Shown here one piece after another: positions 50,438-58,713 of a DNA stretch of 64,000 bases. The stretch lies in assembly GCF_000761215.1 (NCBI RefSeq), contig NZ_CP009438.1:3737001-3801000 (forward strand). Reading direction: 5' to 3'. Source of the DNA: Streptomyces glaucescens (GTDB lineage: Bacteria > Actinomycetota > Actinomycetes > Streptomycetales > Streptomycetaceae). The notes beneath the pieces are model-generated. The model did no database searches. It was not told the origin of the DNA and was given only the letters and a program-made list of their open reading frames with translations. Every line of letters starts with the position of its first letter. Positions within the stretch are counted from its first letter, which is position 1. The position numbers and the translations under genes are program-made.

Positions 50438-51922
50438 TCAGCCCTTCAGCGCGGCCATCCACTCCTCGACCTCGGCGGAGCGCCGCGGCAGCGCCGCGCT
50501 GAGGTTCCGGTTGCCGTCCTCGGTGACGAGGATGTCGTCCTCGATGCGCACCCCGATGCCGCGGTACTCCTCCGGCACGGTCAGGTCGTCGGCCTGGAAG
50601 TACAGCCCCGGCTCGACGGTCAGGCACATGCCCGGCTCCAGCGTGCCGTCGACGTACGTCTCGGTCCGCGCGGCGGCGCAGTCGTGGACGTCCATGCCGA
50701 GCATGTGCCCGGTGCCGTGCAGCGTCCAGCGGCGCTGGAGGCCGAGTTCCAGCACCCGCTCGACCGGGCCCTCGACGAGCCCCCACTCGACCAGCCGCTC
50801 GGCGAGCACGCGCTGGGCGGCGTCGTGGAAGTCGCGGTACTTGGCGCCCGGCTTCACCGCCGCGATGCCGGCCTCCTGGGCGTCGTACACGGCGTCGTAG
50901 ATCTTCTTCTGGATCTCGGTGAAGCGGCCGTTGACGGGCAGCGTGCGGGTGACGTCGGCGGTGTAGTACGTGTGCGTCTCCACACCGGCGTCGAGCAGCA
51001 GCAGGTCACCGGAGCGCACGGGCCCGTCGTTGCGCACCCAGTGCAGCGTGCAGGCGTGCGGCCCGGCGGCGGCGATGGTGCCGTAGCCGACGTCGTTGCC
51101 CTCCACCCGCGCGCGGAGGAAGAAGGTGCCCTCGATGTACCGCTCGGAGGTCGCCTGCGCCTTGTCGAGGACCTTCACCACGTCCTCGAAGCCGCGCACG
51201 GTCGAGTCGACGGCCTTCTGCAGCTCGCCGACCTCGAAGTCGTCCTTGACCAGCCGCATCTCGGAGAGGAAGACCCGCAGCTCCTCGTCCCGCTCGGCGG
51301 TGACCTTGTCGGTCAGGGCGGCTTCGACACCCGCGTCGTAGCCGCGCACCACGCGGACCGGGCCGGTGGCCTCGCGCAGCCTGCCGGTCAGCTCGCGCAC
51401 GTCGGAGGCGGGGATGCCGTACAGCTTCTCGGCCTCGGTGAGGGAGTGACGGCGGCCGACCCACAGCTCGCCCTGGCCGTCCAGCCAGAACTCCCCGTTC
51501 TCGCGGTCGGAGCGGGGCAGCAGGTAGATGGTCTCCGAGTGACCGTCGGAGGTCGGCTCCAGGACCAGGACGCCGTCCTCGGTCTGGTTGCCGGTGAGGT
51601 AGGCGTACTCGACCGACGCGCGGAAGGGGTACTCCGTGTCGTTCGAGCGGGTCTTGAGGTTGCCGGCCGGGATCACCAGGCGCTCGCCGGGGAACCGGGC
51701 GGACAGCGCGGCGCGGCGGGCGGCCGTCTCGGCGGCCTGGGCGATCGGCTGCAGGTCGTGCAGCTCGGTGTCGGCCCACCCGGACCGCATGTTCTCCGCC
51801 AGTTCGTCGGACACGCCCGGGTACAGTCCGTTCTTCCGCTGCTTGATCGGCTCTTCCTCGGCCGTCTCCGGCTCCGCTGCGGTGGCAGCATGGTTGTTCG
51901 CGTCCGGGAGCTCCTCGGCCAC
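50438..51922 (-). CDS. pepP: Xaa-Pro aminopeptidase (M24B)
   Basis: A 494-residue metallopeptidase that removes N-terminal residues before proline. The C-terminal pita-bread domain shows the five metal ligands: Asp in LLLLDAGVETHTYYTADVTRT (two Asp), His in LHGTGHMLGMDVHD, Glu in CLTVEPGLYF and Glu in GVRIEDDILVTEDG. The N-terminal domain (about 60-230) is the usual AMP_N fold. The start is decided by spacing: AGGAGG touches an ATG at 51928 but lies an ideal 6 nt before the GTG at 51922, so GTG is chosen. A short palindrome-containing promoter region lies upstream. Confidence 0.92.
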   Translation of the reverse strand: MAEELPDANNHAATAAEPETAEEEPIKQRKNGLYPGVSDELAENMRSGWADTELHDLQPIAQAAETAARRAALSARFPGERLVIPAGNLKTRSNDTEYPFRASVEYAYLTGNQTEDGVLVLEPTSDGHSETIYLLPRSDRENGEFWLDGQGELWVGRRHSLTEAEKLYGIPASDVRELTGRLREATGPVRVVRGYDAGVEAALTDKVTAERDEELRVFLSEMRLVKDDFEVGELQKAVDSTVRGFEDVVKVLDKAQATSERYIEGTFFLRARVEGNDVGYGTIAAAGPHACTLHWVRNDGPVRSGDLLLLDAGVETHTYYTADVTRTLPVNGRFTEIQKKIYDAVYDAQEAGIAAVKPGAKYRDFHDAAQRVLAERLVEWGLVEGPVERVLELGLQRRWTLHGTGHMLGMDVHDCAAARTETYVDGTLEPGMCLTVEPGLYFQADDLTVPEEYRGIGVRIEDDILVTEDGNRNLSAALPRRSAEVEEWMAALKG

Positions 51923-51952
51923 GGTCATCCTCCTAGGTACGGCGCTGGACCT

Positions 51953-51978
51953 CCACCATCGTACGGTCGTACGGGTGG
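51953..51978. promoter_or_regulatory. Palindromic element upstream of pepP
   Basis: CGTACG-GT-CGTACG (51960-51973) is flanked by CCACC and GGTGG, giving a near-complete inverted repeat 31 nt before the pepP start. On the - strand it contains TACGAT, a possible -10. It could be a local operator or the end of the phosphatase transcript. Confidence 0.4.
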
Positions 51979-52010
51979 AGGCCCAGGGGGAAGGATCCGC
52001 CGCCGTCCGC

Positions 52011-53462
52011 TCACTCGAACCGGGCCGCGAGCAGCACGACGTCCTCCTCGCCGCCGGCGCCGGCCGGCCCGTCCGGCAGCACCGCGCGCAGCACGTGGTC
52101 GACGATCGCCTCAGGGTCGCGCCGCTTGGCGCGGGGCAGCCCGGCGGCGGCCGCGTGCAGCCGGGCGAAGGCGCGGTCGGCGGGGTCGCCGGTGCGGTGC
52201 AGCAGCCCGTCGGTGTACAGCAGGACCGTGTCCCCGGGCTCCGCGTACAGCTCCACGCTGGGCGCCTCCCAGCAGGCCAGCATCCCGAGCGGGGCGGAGA
52301 CGGAGGTCTCCACGAACTCGGTGCGCCGCTCGCCGATCAGCAGGGGCGGGGCGTGCCCGGCGCCGGCCAGCGTGATCTTGCGCGAGGCGGGCTCGCAGAA
52401 CGCGAACAGGGCGGTCGCCGAGCGGGCCGGCTCGGTCAGCCGGAGCAGCAGCTCCAGGTCGGACAGGACGGCGACCGGGTCCTCGCCCTCCATCACGGCG
52501 TACGCCCGCAGCGAGGCGCGCAGTCGTCCCATGGCGGCGACCGCGCTCGGCCCCGACCCGGTCACGGACCCCACCGCCAGCCCGAGCGCGGCGTCCGGCA
52601 GCGGCAGCGCGTCGTACCAGTCGCCGCCGCCGCGCGGGCCGGTGCGGTGCCGTGCGGCGAGCTGCATCCCGCAGACCCGGGGCAGCCGGGAGGGGAGCAG
52701 TTCCTCGGCGATCGTCGCCATGCACGCGCGCGTGCGCTCGACCTCCAGCAGCCGGGCCAGGTGTTCGGTGGCGTAGCGGGTGTACAGGCCGACGAGGTGG
52801 CGCTGTCGTTCGACGGGCTCGGCGGGCTCGTCGTAGAGCCAGGCGGCGGCGCCCAGGCGGCCCGCGGACTCGGTGGACAGGGGGACGGCGTAGCTGGCGG
52901 CGTAGCCGAGGCGGGCGGCCACCTCGCGGTGGCGCGGGTCGAGCCCCTCCTCGGCGAACAGGTCGGGGTGGAGACTCTCGGTGACGCCGCCGGGCCGGCC
53001 GGGGGGCGTATCGAGGAGGTCGCCGTAGGGGAGGGAGCCGCGCGGGACGGTCTCCAGATGGCCGAGATCCGCGGGGCCGAGGCCCAGGCCGACGGTGCCG
53101 CGGGGGTCCAGGCCGTCGGCGGGTTCGAGGACGACCAGTCCGCGGCGGGCGCCCACCAGGGCGGCTCCGGCGCGGCCCAGTTCCTGGAGCGCGTCCGCGA
53201 GGGAACCGGTGCGGGCCAGGCGTTCGGTGAGTTCGTGCAGGGTGGTGAGGTCGGAGACCCAGCCGGCGAGCCGGTCCTGGAGGAGGGCTCCCGGCCCGGT
53301 GGTGGCGGCGGGCACGCCCGTGGCCAGGGGCGCGGGCGCGACAGTGTGTGAGGGCGCGGGAACCGTGGAATCGATTCCGGCCACTTTCGGAGGGTGCGGG
53401 GCGTTCATGGCGTACGGCTTTCCGACCGGCGCGTATTGCTCAAAAGCATCGCAAACCCCCAT
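52011..53462 (-). CDS. SpoIIE/PP2C-like phosphatase with GAF-type region and altered metal ligands
   Basis: A 483-residue protein. The first 40 residues are proline-rich. A GAF-like region spans about 70-250 (LHELTERLARTGSLADALQELGRAGAALVG...RRGLVVLEP). The SpoIIE domain follows (about 255-480): GGGDWYDALPLPDAALGLAVG, TALFAFCEP, TLAGAGHAPPLLI, LLYTDGLLHRTGD, GGEEDVVLLAARF. Active members have GDVxGHG after the first Asp; here it reads GSVTGSG, so the metal-binding Asp and the following His are both Ser. Catalysis may be weak or lost. ATG 53462 is used; GTG 53492 and ATG 53408 are alternatives. Such proteins normally dephosphorylate anti-anti-sigma factors. Confidence 0.82.
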   Translation of the reverse strand: MGVCDAFEQYAPVGKPYAMNAPHPPKVAGIDSTVPAPSHTVAPAPLATGVPAATTGPGALLQDRLAGWVSDLTTLHELTERLARTGSLADALQELGRAGAALVGARRGLVVLEPADGLDPRGTVGLGLGPADLGHLETVPRGSLPYGDLLDTPPGRPGGVTESLHPDLFAEEGLDPRHREVAARLGYAASYAVPLSTESAGRLGAAAWLYDEPAEPVERQRHLVGLYTRYATEHLARLLEVERTRACMATIAEELLPSRLPRVCGMQLAARHRTGPRGGGDWYDALPLPDAALGLAVGSVTGSGPSAVAAMGRLRASLRAYAVMEGEDPVAVLSDLELLLRLTEPARSATALFAFCEPASRKITLAGAGHAPPLLIGERRTEFVETSVSAPLGMLACWEAPSVELYAEPGDTVLLYTDGLLHRTGDPADRAFARLHAAAAGLPRAKRRDPEAIVDHVLRAVLPDGPAGAGGEEDVVLLAARFE

Positions 53463-54015
53463 GTCAATCTGCGCCGCTGGCAATGTCTCCACATGTACAC
53501 GCAGTCATGAGGGGATGTCCAGCATTGTCCTGGTGGGATTCCTGGTGTCCGTGCGGTTTCGGGGAACCGCGTCGCCCCCCTTGCGAAACGGCAAAGTTGG
53601 CTTGAAACTGCCCCGAGTAAGCGCATATTGCGGTCGACTGGCCTAGCTCGACGGAGCGTCACAGCGGTCGTGATGGGTACCTACTCGGTGAAGGCCAGGG
53701 GTGGTTGGGAACCACCCGGAACCTGGCGACGGACCCGGGCGTCCTATCCACCGACGACCGTGCCCCATCCTCCCGTGGCGGCGGTGGAGAGAAATACGCG
53801 AGACGGCGAAACGCCACACTTCGCCACCCCACGCCACGCCCATGCTTGTGCAAGACGCAGCGGGCGACGGCAGCCAACGCTCGGCCTCTGGGGGTCCCCC
53901 GCGCTGCGACGCAGGGGTGTGATGCGCCAGTAGGTACGCACAGTGAAGCGATCGACACATGATGTGATGTGGACCACGGTGTTGCCAGGCGTGCAACGGA
54001 AAGGAACGAGCGCTC
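53463..54015. other. 550-bp intergenic region with no supported gene
   Basis: It separates the divergent phosphatase-like and primase-like genes. Base composition falls to nearer 60% GC in parts (53415-53620 and 53930-53980), and several short open frames exist on both strands, but none has a ribosome site and codon bias together. A GGGGGTCCCCC palindrome lies near 53890-53900. GTGAAGCGATCGACACATGATGTGATGTGG at 53943-53972 has overlapping ATG/GATG repeats and may hold the promoter of the next gene. Confidence 0.35.
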
Positions 54016-54681
54016 ATGCGCGAGATCCTCGGAAGGCGACGCAGGCTCCTGTTCAGGCGGAACGGCGGGAGGCGTGAGCTGATCGACGCGGCCCTGACCT
54101 ACGCGGCCGAGTGGCAGTGGCCCGTACTCCCGGGCGTGGGGACCGACCCGCAGGGCCAGGCCCGCTGCGGCTGCCCGGACCCCGAGTGCACGGTGCCCGG
54201 CGCCCACCCCTTCGACCCCGGCCTCCTCGCGGCCACCACCGACGCGCGCATGATCCGCTGGTGGTGGGCCAACCGGCCGACGGCGCCGATCGTCCTGGCC
54301 ACCGGCGGCAAGGCACCGTGCGCGGTCAGCCTCCCCGCCCCCGCCGCCGCCCGCGCCCTGCACGCGCTGGACCGCCAGGGCATGCGCCTCGGCCCGGTCC
54401 TCGCCTCGCCCACCCGCTGGGCCGTGCTCGTCCGGCCGTACTCCATGGAGCAGTTGGGCGAACTGCTGTACGCCAAGGACTTCGTCCCCGGCTCGCTGCG
54501 CTTCCACGGCGAGGGCGGCTACCTCGCGCTGCCCCCCTCCGAGACCGGCCAGGGGCGGATCCGCTGGGAGCGCGCCCCGCTGCCCGGCTCGGCGGCCCCC
54601 TGGGTGCCGGGCGTGGAGGCCGTGGTGGACGCCGTGGTCGACGCCCTCACTCGTACGGGTGTGAGCGCGCCCGAGTTCTAG
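54016..54681 (+). CDS. Small bifunctional primase/polymerase-like protein
   Basis: A 221-residue protein of the N-terminal primase-polymerase (Prim-Pol, PF09250) type that is often annotated in Streptomyces. The N-terminus is Arg-rich (REILGRRRRLLFRRNGGRR), then LIDAALTYAAEWQWPVLPGV, a Cys-rich loop (RCGCPDPECTVPGAHPF) and ...MIRWWWANRPTAPIVLATG. The acidic catalytic residues expected of archaeo-eukaryotic primases (DxD) are not obvious, so it may be a non-catalytic relative. AAAGGAACG lies 8-9 nt before the ATG. It is isolated from any replication genes. Confidence 0.75.
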   Translation: MREILGRRRRLLFRRNGGRRELIDAALTYAAEWQWPVLPGVGTDPQGQARCGCPDPECTVPGAHPFDPGLLAATTDARMIRWWWANRPTAPIVLATGGKAPCAVSLPAPAAARALHALDRQGMRLGPVLASPTRWAVLVRPYSMEQLGELLYAKDFVPGSLRFHGEGGYLALPPSETGQGRIRWERAPLPGSAAPWVPGVEAVVDAVVDALTRTGVSAPEF

Positions 54682-54736
54682 GGTGTCGGGCGCGCGCGGG
54701 ACCGGGCGCGCGGCCGGGCTCGTTATCGTCCCGTCC

Positions 54737-55510
54737 ATGCAGCGTCACTCCGGGAGCCACGGGTCCCGACCGCACGGACGCCACGACTCCCGCACCCGTC
54801 TGCTCATGCTGGTGGGCGCGGTGGTGTGCGCGGTGGCGTTGCCCCTGGCCGCCGCCTCGGCGGGATCGGTGCCCCCACGCGACACGGCGGACTCGGCGAG
54901 GACCTGGGACGCGACGGGACCGGACGGCCCGGCTGGGCCCGGGGACGTGACGGGACCGGGCGGCCGAGCTGGGTCCGGCGGTGCACCGGGAACCGTGTCC
55001 GGCGGCCCGCCGGGACCCGGCCGCGCGGCGGGGACCGGCACGGGTGCCGGCCTCGCGGACCGCGGGACGTCCACCGGATCCGGGGACGCCAAGGCGCCGT
55101 CGCACCCGGGCGGCGACGCCGGATCCGGCACCCGGAGCGCACGCCTCCCGCTCGGCCTCGGGCTGTCCACCGCCGTCCGCTGCGGCCCCGAGCTCACCGC
55201 GCCCGACGGCATCGAGGCGCAGACCTGTGTGCTGACGCAGGGCGAGGAGAACTGGGCGCGCGCCTACTACCGCAACGCGACCGGCCGGGCCCTGGACGCC
55301 GCGCTGACGCTGATGGGGCCCGGCGGGCGGACCGTGCGGATCCACTGCGTGATCGGCGCCCGGGACGAGCCGGCGAGCTGCGAGACGCCACGGGAGACCG
55401 GCGGGTCCCCGGCGGAGTACACGGCGGTCGCGGAGTTCGCGGGGCGCGGCGGCGAGGGGCCGCTGCTGCTGCGGTCCGGCAGCAACTCGGGCATGGTCAC
55501 GGGGAGTTGA
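54737..55510 (+). CDS. Secreted or membrane-anchored protein with Gly/Pro-rich linker, unknown
   Basis: A 257-residue protein. The N-terminus is His/Arg-rich (QRHSGSHGSRPHGRHDSRTR), then a hydrophobic helix (LLMLVGAVVCAVALPLAAASAGS, about residues 23-45) that acts as signal or anchor. A low-complexity Gly/Thr/Pro linker spans about 46-140. The C-terminal 110 residues form a conserved-looking domain with four Cys (VRCGPELTAPDGIEAQTCVL, RIHCVIGARDEPASCETP), suggesting two disulfides. TTATCG lies 8 nt before the ATG, so the message may be leaderless. I do not recognise the domain. Confidence 0.72.
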   Translation: MQRHSGSHGSRPHGRHDSRTRLLMLVGAVVCAVALPLAAASAGSVPPRDTADSARTWDATGPDGPAGPGDVTGPGGRAGSGGAPGTVSGGPPGPGRAAGTGTGAGLADRGTSTGSGDAKAPSHPGGDAGSGTRSARLPLGLGLSTAVRCGPELTAPDGIEAQTCVLTQGEENWARAYYRNATGRALDAALTLMGPGGRTVRIHCVIGARDEPASCETPRETGGSPAEYTAVAEFAGRGGEGPLLLRSGSNSGMVTGS

Positions 55511-55551
55511 CGCGCGGCGGCGGGGCGTGCCCGGAGCCGGGCACAGAAAGA

Positions 55552-55589
55552 CCCGGTTGCTGGCGACGGGGGATGCACCAGCAACCGGG
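55552..55589. terminator. 12-bp perfect hairpin with a C-rich loop on the - strand
   Basis: CCCGGTTGCTGG (55552-55563) pairs perfectly with CCAGCAACCGGG (55578-55589) around a 14-nt loop, CGACGGGGGATGCA, read as TGCATCCCCCGTCG on the - strand. It lies 41 nt after the upstream + strand stop and could be a terminator. On the - strand it is followed by TCTTTCT, a better U-tract. The flank 55600-55720 is unusually AT-rich, so a small - strand RNA ending here is a possible alternative. Confidence 0.65.
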
Positions 55590-55764
55590 CTACTGGAACG
55601 GTAACAAGAGATCGGCTGTTCGCAAATTCGATCTCCTCTTTCCCTGGGCTATTCGGACACCCGACTCGCCTTGTTCCACGCGGAGTTGTCGTCCGGGCCG
55701 CCGCAGGGGAGGGGCCGGTCCGACTGACCGGTCGATCAGCCGGACCGGGTGTCCCGGGCGGGCG

Positions 55765-56730
55765 TCAGCTCAGCGTGACCTGCCGGTTGGTCAGTCCGCC
55801 GCGCGCCCGGCGCTCCTCCGGGGTGAGCGGTGCGTCCGTCGCCAGCGCGGCGGCCAGGCGCTCGGCGAACTCGGCCGCCGGCTTCTCGACGTCCTCGGCG
55901 AGGACCCCGCTCGGCAGGTCCCAGACCGGCACCGTGAGCCCGTGAGCACGGAAGGAACCCACCAGGCGGGTGCCCTCGCCGAGGCTGGAGCGCCCCGCCG
56001 CGTGCAGTCGCGCGAGGGCGTCCAGAAGCTGCTCCTCCGGGTGCGGCATGACCCAGCGCAGGTGGTTCTTCTCCGGGGTCTCGCACCAGTACGCCGCGTC
56101 GACGCCGGTCAGCTTGACGGTCGGGATGGCCGCGGCGTTGGCCCGCTCCAGGGAGGCGGTCACCTCCGGGGTGGCGTTCTGCGCGTCCGGCACCCAGAAC
56201 TCGAAGCCGCTGTGCACCACCGGCTCGAACGTGCCTGCGGGGTCGAGCAGGTCCTGGAGCCGCGGGCCGTCGGCCGGGGCACGGCGCCCCTGCACCGGGG
56301 TGCCCGGCTTGGCCTGAAGGGCGCGCTGGAGGGTGTCGGCGAGGTCACGGCTGATGTCACCGGACGCCGTGTCGTTCTGCAGGCCGAGCAGGACCGAGCC
56401 GTCCTCGCGGCGCAGGGCGGGCCAGGCCATCGGCAGCACCGTGGCCAGGGTGACCGACGGGACGCCCTCGGGCAGGCCGTCCTTCAGCGTCAGCTCGACG
56501 GTGGCGGCCGGCACCAGTTCGCGCAGGGCCACCCAGTCGCACTCGCCCGGCAGCCCCTCGAACGGGCGGTGCACCAGCTCGGTGACGGCCTGGGCGGCGG
56601 CCCGGCCGTGGCATGCCTTGTAACGGCGGCCGCTTCCGCAGGGGCAGGGCTCGCGGGCGCCGACGACCGGGATCTCGCCGTCGGTGATCTGCGGTCGCTT
56701 GGCCTTCGTCTGGGGTTGCTTCTTGGCCAT
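55765..56730 (-). CDS. SEC-C motif protein (DUF5926-like)
   Basis: A 321-residue protein. A basic start (MAKKQPQTKAKRPQ) precedes a SEC-C zinc motif, REPCPCGSGRRYKACHGR (about residues 27-44), as at the C-terminus of SecA. The rest, about 270 residues, is a conserved actinobacterial domain of unknown function (TELVHRPFEGLPGECDWVALRELVPAATVEL, GFEFWVPDAQNATPEV, HLRWVMPHPEEQLLDALARL). GGGAGA lies 8 nt before the ATG. No secretion genes are adjacent. The zinc motif could recruit it to ribosomes or SecB-like partners; this is speculative. Confidence 0.85.
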   Translation of the reverse strand: MAKKQPQTKAKRPQITDGEIPVVGAREPCPCGSGRRYKACHGRAAAQAVTELVHRPFEGLPGECDWVALRELVPAATVELTLKDGLPEGVPSVTLATVLPMAWPALRREDGSVLLGLQNDTASGDISRDLADTLQRALQAKPGTPVQGRRAPADGPRLQDLLDPAGTFEPVVHSGFEFWVPDAQNATPEVTASLERANAAAIPTVKLTGVDAAYWCETPEKNHLRWVMPHPEEQLLDALARLHAAGRSSLGEGTRLVGSFRAHGLTVPVWDLPSGVLAEDVEKPAAEFAERLAAALATDAPLTPEERRARGGLTNRQVTLS

Positions 56731-56855
56731 GGTGAGGGTCTCCCGGTGACGGCTCGTCTCGTACGGCGGGAGCCTAGCCGTTTGCGCCATGTCCGACGGG
56801 ATGCGCGGACGGCACCCGTGTTGCGGACGGCGCCGGGTGCCGCCCGCCCGTCCCG

Positions 56856-57407
56856 TCAGTCCAGGTCGTCGAAGGCGTCCGCGAAGTCCAGCTCCGGCAT
56901 GGCGGCCACCGCGGGTGCCGCGACGCGCGTAGCGAAGTCGTCGCGGCGCCGCCCGGCATCCGGATCGTGGACGTCCTCGTGGACCACGACCCATACGGTG
57001 ACCTCGCCGTGCACGTCGTCCCGGACGCCCCAGTCGTCGGCCAGGGCCGTGATGATGTTCAGCCCGCGGCCGCCATGGGCGGTGACCGACGGGGTGGCGG
57101 GTGCGGGGCGGGTCGGGCCGCCGCCGTCCGTCACCTCGACGACCAGCCGGCCCGCCGGGTCCACCCGCCACGCGGCACGGACGTCGCCGTCCCCGGCGAA
57201 GGCGTCGCCCAGCGGCCGGCCGTGTTTGCAGGCATTGCTCAACAGTTCGGAAAGGATCAGCACGGCGTCGTCGATGACCGATTCCGCCACCCCGCCCCTG
57301 CGCAACTGGTCACGCATCCGGCGCCTTGCCGCACCCACGCCCGCAGGGCCATGGGGTACGGCCATGCTCGACGACGTGGGCACTTCCTGTGCCACCACCA
57401 ACGCCAC
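56856..57407 (-). CDS. HATPase_c anti-sigma-factor-type ATP-binding protein
   Basis: A 183-residue GHKL ATPase. The N box is LILSELLSNACKHGRPLGD, the G1 box VEVTDGGGPTRPAP, and the G2 box HGGRGLNIITALADDWGV. A C-terminal tail (DFATRVAAPAVAAMPELDFADAFDDLD) is acidic. The GTG at 57405-57407 is chosen because a perfect AAGGAGG lies 8 nt upstream; the longer open frame to 57656 is Arg-rich shadow. Such proteins regulate SigB-type sigma factors through anti-anti-sigma partners, none of which is adjacent. It may connect to the SigF/SigN genes of this window only indirectly. Confidence 0.87.
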   Translation of the reverse strand: MALVVAQEVPTSSSMAVPHGPAGVGAARRRMRDQLRRGGVAESVIDDAVLILSELLSNACKHGRPLGDAFAGDGDVRAAWRVDPAGRLVVEVTDGGGPTRPAPATPSVTAHGGRGLNIITALADDWGVRDDVHGEVTVWVVVHEDVHDPDAGRRRDDFATRVAAPAVAAMPELDFADAFDDLD

Positions 57408-57674
57408 CCCCGAGACCTCCTTCGCCCCACGCCACGGAGTGGATGCCCCATTGGCCTGAACCGGAAACCGGCCGATTCGCCTCCGGTGACGCATTCGCAA
57501 CGATCGAATACGGCCCGAACGCGCCGGTGCACTCCCCGTGACAGCCCGGCGGGGGACTCCCGGCCGGAGTCTCCGGCGGGAGACTCCCCGGACCCCTTCG
57601 GGCTTTTCGCGGGGGATCGACAGGACCGGCGGGACGGCGCGCACACGGGACGCCACCGAGGGGACGGGCCGCGG

Positions 57675-58580
57675 TCAGCGGCCGAGCCGGTGGAGCACCG
57701 CGCGCGGCCGGTTGGTGATGATCGCGTTCACGCCCAGGCCGACACAGAGGTCGACGTCCTCCGGTTCGTTCACGGTCCAGACGTGCACCTGGTGCCCGGC
57801 CCGCCGCAGCCGCTCGACGTACATGGGGTGGCTGCGGACGATGCGGATCGAGGGGCCGGCGATGCCGACCCCCGCGGGCAGCCGTCCGTCGCGCAGCCGC
57901 GGCGAGACGAACTGCATCAGATAGACCGTCGGCAGCGTCGGGGACGCGGCCCGCACGCGGTGCAGCGAGCGCGCCGAGAAGCTCATGACCCGCACCGGGG
58001 ACTCCTCGGGCGCGGCCGGGGCGTCCAGGCCGAACCGCTTCAGGAGCAGCAGCAGCCGCTCCTCGACCTGGCCCGCCCAGCGCGTGGGGTGCTTGGTCTC
58101 GATGGCCAGCTCCACCCGGCGGCCGGCGTCGGCGACCAGCTCCAGCAGCCGCTCCAGGGTGAGGACGGAGGTCTCGGCGGGGTCCTCGGGGCGGTGCTCC
58201 CAGTCCGGGTCCTCGGTCCGGGCGCGACCGGCGGGGGTCTTCTTCCAGGACCCGAAGTCCAGGGCGGCGAGGTCGGCGAGCTCCAGGGCGGAGACCGCTC
58301 CGCGGCCGTTGGACGTACGGTTGATCCGACGGTCGTGCACACAGACGAGGTGGCCGTCCGCGGTCAGCCGTACGTCACATTCGAGGGCGTCGGCACCGTC
58401 CTCGATCGCCTTCCTGTACGCGGCCAGGGTGTGCTCGGGAGCCTCCTCGGAGGCCCCGCGGTGGGCGACGACTTGGATCCGGTGCTGTCGTGCTGGTGTC
58501 ACCGCGTCATGGTGCCACCGGGACGGGGCAGGCGTCGGGTCGTCGGAGCCTCTGGGCGCCTGAGATGCGGCGCTTGTCAT
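57675..58580 (-). CDS. Glycerophosphodiester phosphodiesterase
   Basis: A 301-residue GDPD-family enzyme that hydrolyses glycerophosphodiesters to sn-glycerol-3-phosphate and an alcohol. The catalytic HRGASEEAPEHTLAAYRKAIEDGADALECDVRLTADGHLVCVHD contains the two essential His, the Arg and the metal-binding Glu/Asp. VELAIETKHP supplies another metal Glu-x-Lys motif, and HVWTVNEPEDVDLCVGLGVNAIITNRP ends the barrel. No signal peptide is seen, so it is cytoplasmic. TAGGAT lies 6 nt before the ATG at 58580, supporting a leaderless start there rather than the GTG at 58502. Confidence 0.94.
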   Translation of the reverse strand: MTSAASQAPRGSDDPTPAPSRWHHDAVTPARQHRIQVVAHRGASEEAPEHTLAAYRKAIEDGADALECDVRLTADGHLVCVHDRRINRTSNGRGAVSALELADLAALDFGSWKKTPAGRARTEDPDWEHRPEDPAETSVLTLERLLELVADAGRRVELAIETKHPTRWAGQVEERLLLLLKRFGLDAPAAPEESPVRVMSFSARSLHRVRAASPTLPTVYLMQFVSPRLRDGRLPAGVGIAGPSIRIVRSHPMYVERLRRAGHQVHVWTVNEPEDVDLCVGLGVNAIITNRPRAVLHRLGR

Positions 58581-58713
58581 AAGAAGATCCTATATAAAGA
58601 TGGACCGTGGACGCACAGGCACGGCTTATGGTGCCCTGACGGCCCGTGGGAAAAGCTGGCGGCATACAAAAAGACCGGCACAGCTGCGTGACCGAGGATC
58701 GAGGAGAAGAGCT

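Noticed and set aside
53628..54017. Small proteins of about 100-124 residues on both strands
   Set aside because: Poor codon bias, no ribosome site, no recognisable domain, and overlapping candidates on opposite strands.
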